This document shows positions 63,298-64,000 of a stretch of 64,000 bases of DNA, in pieces. A program made the position numbers and the translations under genes. This DNA is from Amycolatopsis sp. cg9. Lineage in GTDB: Bacteria > Actinomycetota > Actinomycetes > Mycobacteriales > Pseudonocardiaceae. The notes below the pieces were generated by a model that worked only from the letters and a program-made list of their open reading frames with translations, searched no databases and was not told where the DNA came from. The stretch's first letter is position 1; every line of letters begins with the position of its first letter. The stretch covers positions 3,906,001 through 3,970,000 of the forward strand of contig NZ_CP166850.1 of NCBI RefSeq assembly GCF_041346945.1, in the 5' to 3' direction.

Positions 63298-63430
63298 GAA
63301 TGAGTCATTCGGGACCACGGAGGCCGCGAATGAGTCATTCGGGACCACGGAGGCCGCGAATGAGTCATTCGGGACCACGGAGGCCGCGAATGAGTCATTC
63401 GGGACCACGGAGGCCGCGAATGAGTCATTC
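63298..63430. repeat. Five-copy 30-bp tandem repeat with GAATGAGTCATTC cores
   Basis: The core palindrome GAATGAGTCATTC begins at 63298, 63328, 63358, 63388 and 63418. The four inter-core segments are identical, so four full 30-bp units plus a fifth core are perfect. The last core is extended to CGCGAATGAGTCATTCGCG. It fills the 308-bp gap between the SCO6745-type gene and the convergent membrane-protein gene. Open frames through it (MSHSGPRRPR repeats) are artefacts of the repeat. Confidence 0.95.
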
Positions 63431-63470
63431 GCGACCCCCGGCGGCGGCCACGGGCCTGGCTTTCGACGTC

Positions 63471-63509
63471 ACCCGGGCCGGCGGGCAGCCCCTTCCCGCC
63501 GGCCCGGGT
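63471..63509. terminator. Perfect 15-bp GC-rich hairpin
   Basis: Arms 63471-63485 and 63495-63509 around a 9-nt loop, 18 nt from the stop of the minus-strand membrane gene. Terminator for that transcript and possibly for the plus-strand operon. Confidence 0.8.
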
Positions 63510-63527
63510 CCCCGGGTTCCCCCGAGG

Positions 63528-64000
63528 TCATTCCTCCGCGCGGCTCGCCTGGCGCCGCAGGAGGTCGTACTGGCAGCTCAGCTCGTGGGCCTGGTCCTCG
63601 TACTCGCGCTTCGCCGCGAGGAACGGCCGCACGCTGTCGCTGTAGTGGCGCAGGTCGTCCTGCTCCAGGGAGCCGTCGCGGAAGGCCGTCCAGAACACGA
63701 GCGTCGCCGACACCACCATCACCAGGGCGACCAGCACCGCCATCAGCACGGCGAGGTCGTTCATGCCGGACAGCACGCCCTCCGTGTACACCCGGACGAA
63801 CATCACCACGCCCATCAGCCCGACCAGCAGCCCCACCGTGACCAGGCTGAGCTTCGACCCCGCCGACAGCTTCGGCCAGTCCAGCTGCCGCTTGGCGTTC
63901 TTGTGCTGGCGCTGGTTGTGGCCTAGGTGGTGCAACGCCGTCGCCGCGCCGCCGGTGGCCAGCACCGAGATCACGATGCTGATCGCCAGCGGCAGGCCGA
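63528..64000 (-). CDS. Membrane protein, N-terminal part outside the window (partial)
   Basis: 157 codons are visible, ending RRQASRAEE-stop at 63528. Three hydrophobic segments: one at the window edge (LPLAISIVISVLATGGAATAL), LSLVTVGLLVGLMGVVMFVRV and LAVLMAVLVALVMVVSATLVF; a soluble tail of about 45 residues (FRDGSLEQDDLRHYSDSVRPFLAAKREYEDQAHELSCQYDLLRRQ) looks coiled-coil-like. A GTG at 63974 could be a start, but the frame continues hydrophobic into the edge, so the protein is probably longer. No family recognised. Confidence 0.65.
   Translation of the reverse strand, partial: GLPLAISIVISVLATGGAATALHHLGHNQRQHKNAKRQLDWPKLSAGSKLSLVTVGLLVGLMGVVMFVRVYTEGVLSGMNDLAVLMAVLVALVMVVSATLVFWTAFRDGSLEQDDLRHYSDSVRPFLAAKREYEDQAHELSCQYDLLRRQASRAEE

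Noticed and set aside
63298..63430. CRISPR array
   Set aside because: Units are identical and contiguous with no variable spacers, and there is no cas gene in the window.
63216..63926. Open frames through the tandem repeat (MSHSGPRRPR and MTHSRPPWSR repeats)
   Set aside because: A 30-bp unit without stops keeps frames open on both strands automatically; no Shine-Dalgarno, no homology, and they run into the antisense of a membrane-protein gene.

Overview
The window is very GC-rich with strong third-position GC, frequent GTG starts and many 4-nt ATGA/GTGA stop-start overlaps. Together with a geosmin synthase, snapalysin and streptogrisin-type proteases, a 13E12-type DUF222-HNH protein, many secreted glycan-active proteins and a T-box leader that looks translational, this points to a soil actinomycete. 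A Pseudonocardiales such as Amycolatopsis is likely, but that is inference from content; no rRNA is present to prove it. No tRNA, rRNA, CRISPR array, prophage or insertion sequence was seen.

Layout. 1-3495 (+): a fatty-acid or sterol-type beta-oxidation operon (thiolase tail, SRPBCC protein, MaoC hydratase, SDR, acyl-CoA dehydrogenase), closed by a long perfect hairpin. 3547-9668 (-): a second type II topoisomerase (ParE then ParC, 27 nt apart), preceded by a degenerate phospholipase-D-fold protein with a proline-rich linker. 9776-16081: a luciferase-like monooxygenase and its flavin reductase, an ArsR/SRPBCC/DHFR-like operon, a serine hydrolase, a small membrane protein, a TetR regulator and an NAD(P)-binding protein. 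16233-26953: a secreted DNRLRE/Ig-like protein, a secreted GH2 glycosidase with LamG, a YtfQRT-YjfF-type sugar ABC transporter and a divergent LacI regulator with a clear operator; this may be a galactofuranoside-scavenging system. 27129-28292: an ABC/SMC-like ATPase. 28483-37522 (+): a seven-gene glycan operon (GH27, two permeases, GH95, CE7 esterase, binding protein, GntR) with a promoter and a 14-bp palindrome in front; plant cell-wall side chains are plausible substrates. 37583-45500: snapalysin, HxlR/SDR with twin operators, TetR and P450, a UvrA2-like ATPase with a siderophore-interacting-type protein and a divergent TetR with twin operators. 45542-47566: DinB-like and DUF222-HNH genes in a compositionally softer patch. 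47601-52246 (-): a five-gene operon linked by four consecutive GTGA overlaps (metallo-hydrolase, DedA, membrane phosphodiesterase, monothiol redoxin, methyltransferase with an N-terminal SH3-like extension). 52323-54660 (-): geosmin synthase and a tiny Arg-rich ORF directly after it. 54827-58675: GNAT, secreted serine protease, methyltransferase, secreted ricin/F5-8C protein. 58849-63219 (+): SDR, P450, then an archaeal-type AspRS under a T-box leader with an SD-masking hairpin, and a SCO6745/SalK-type protein. 63298-63430 is a perfect 30-bp tandem repeat; the last gene runs off the right edge.

Recurring theme: regulatory genes often lie next to visible dyad operators, and convergent gene pairs are separated by long, nearly perfect hairpins that fill the gap between stop codons. 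One palindromic motif, GAATGAGTCATTC, occurs both as a palindrome-inside-a-hairpin (27042-27094) and as a five-fold tandem array (63298-63430).
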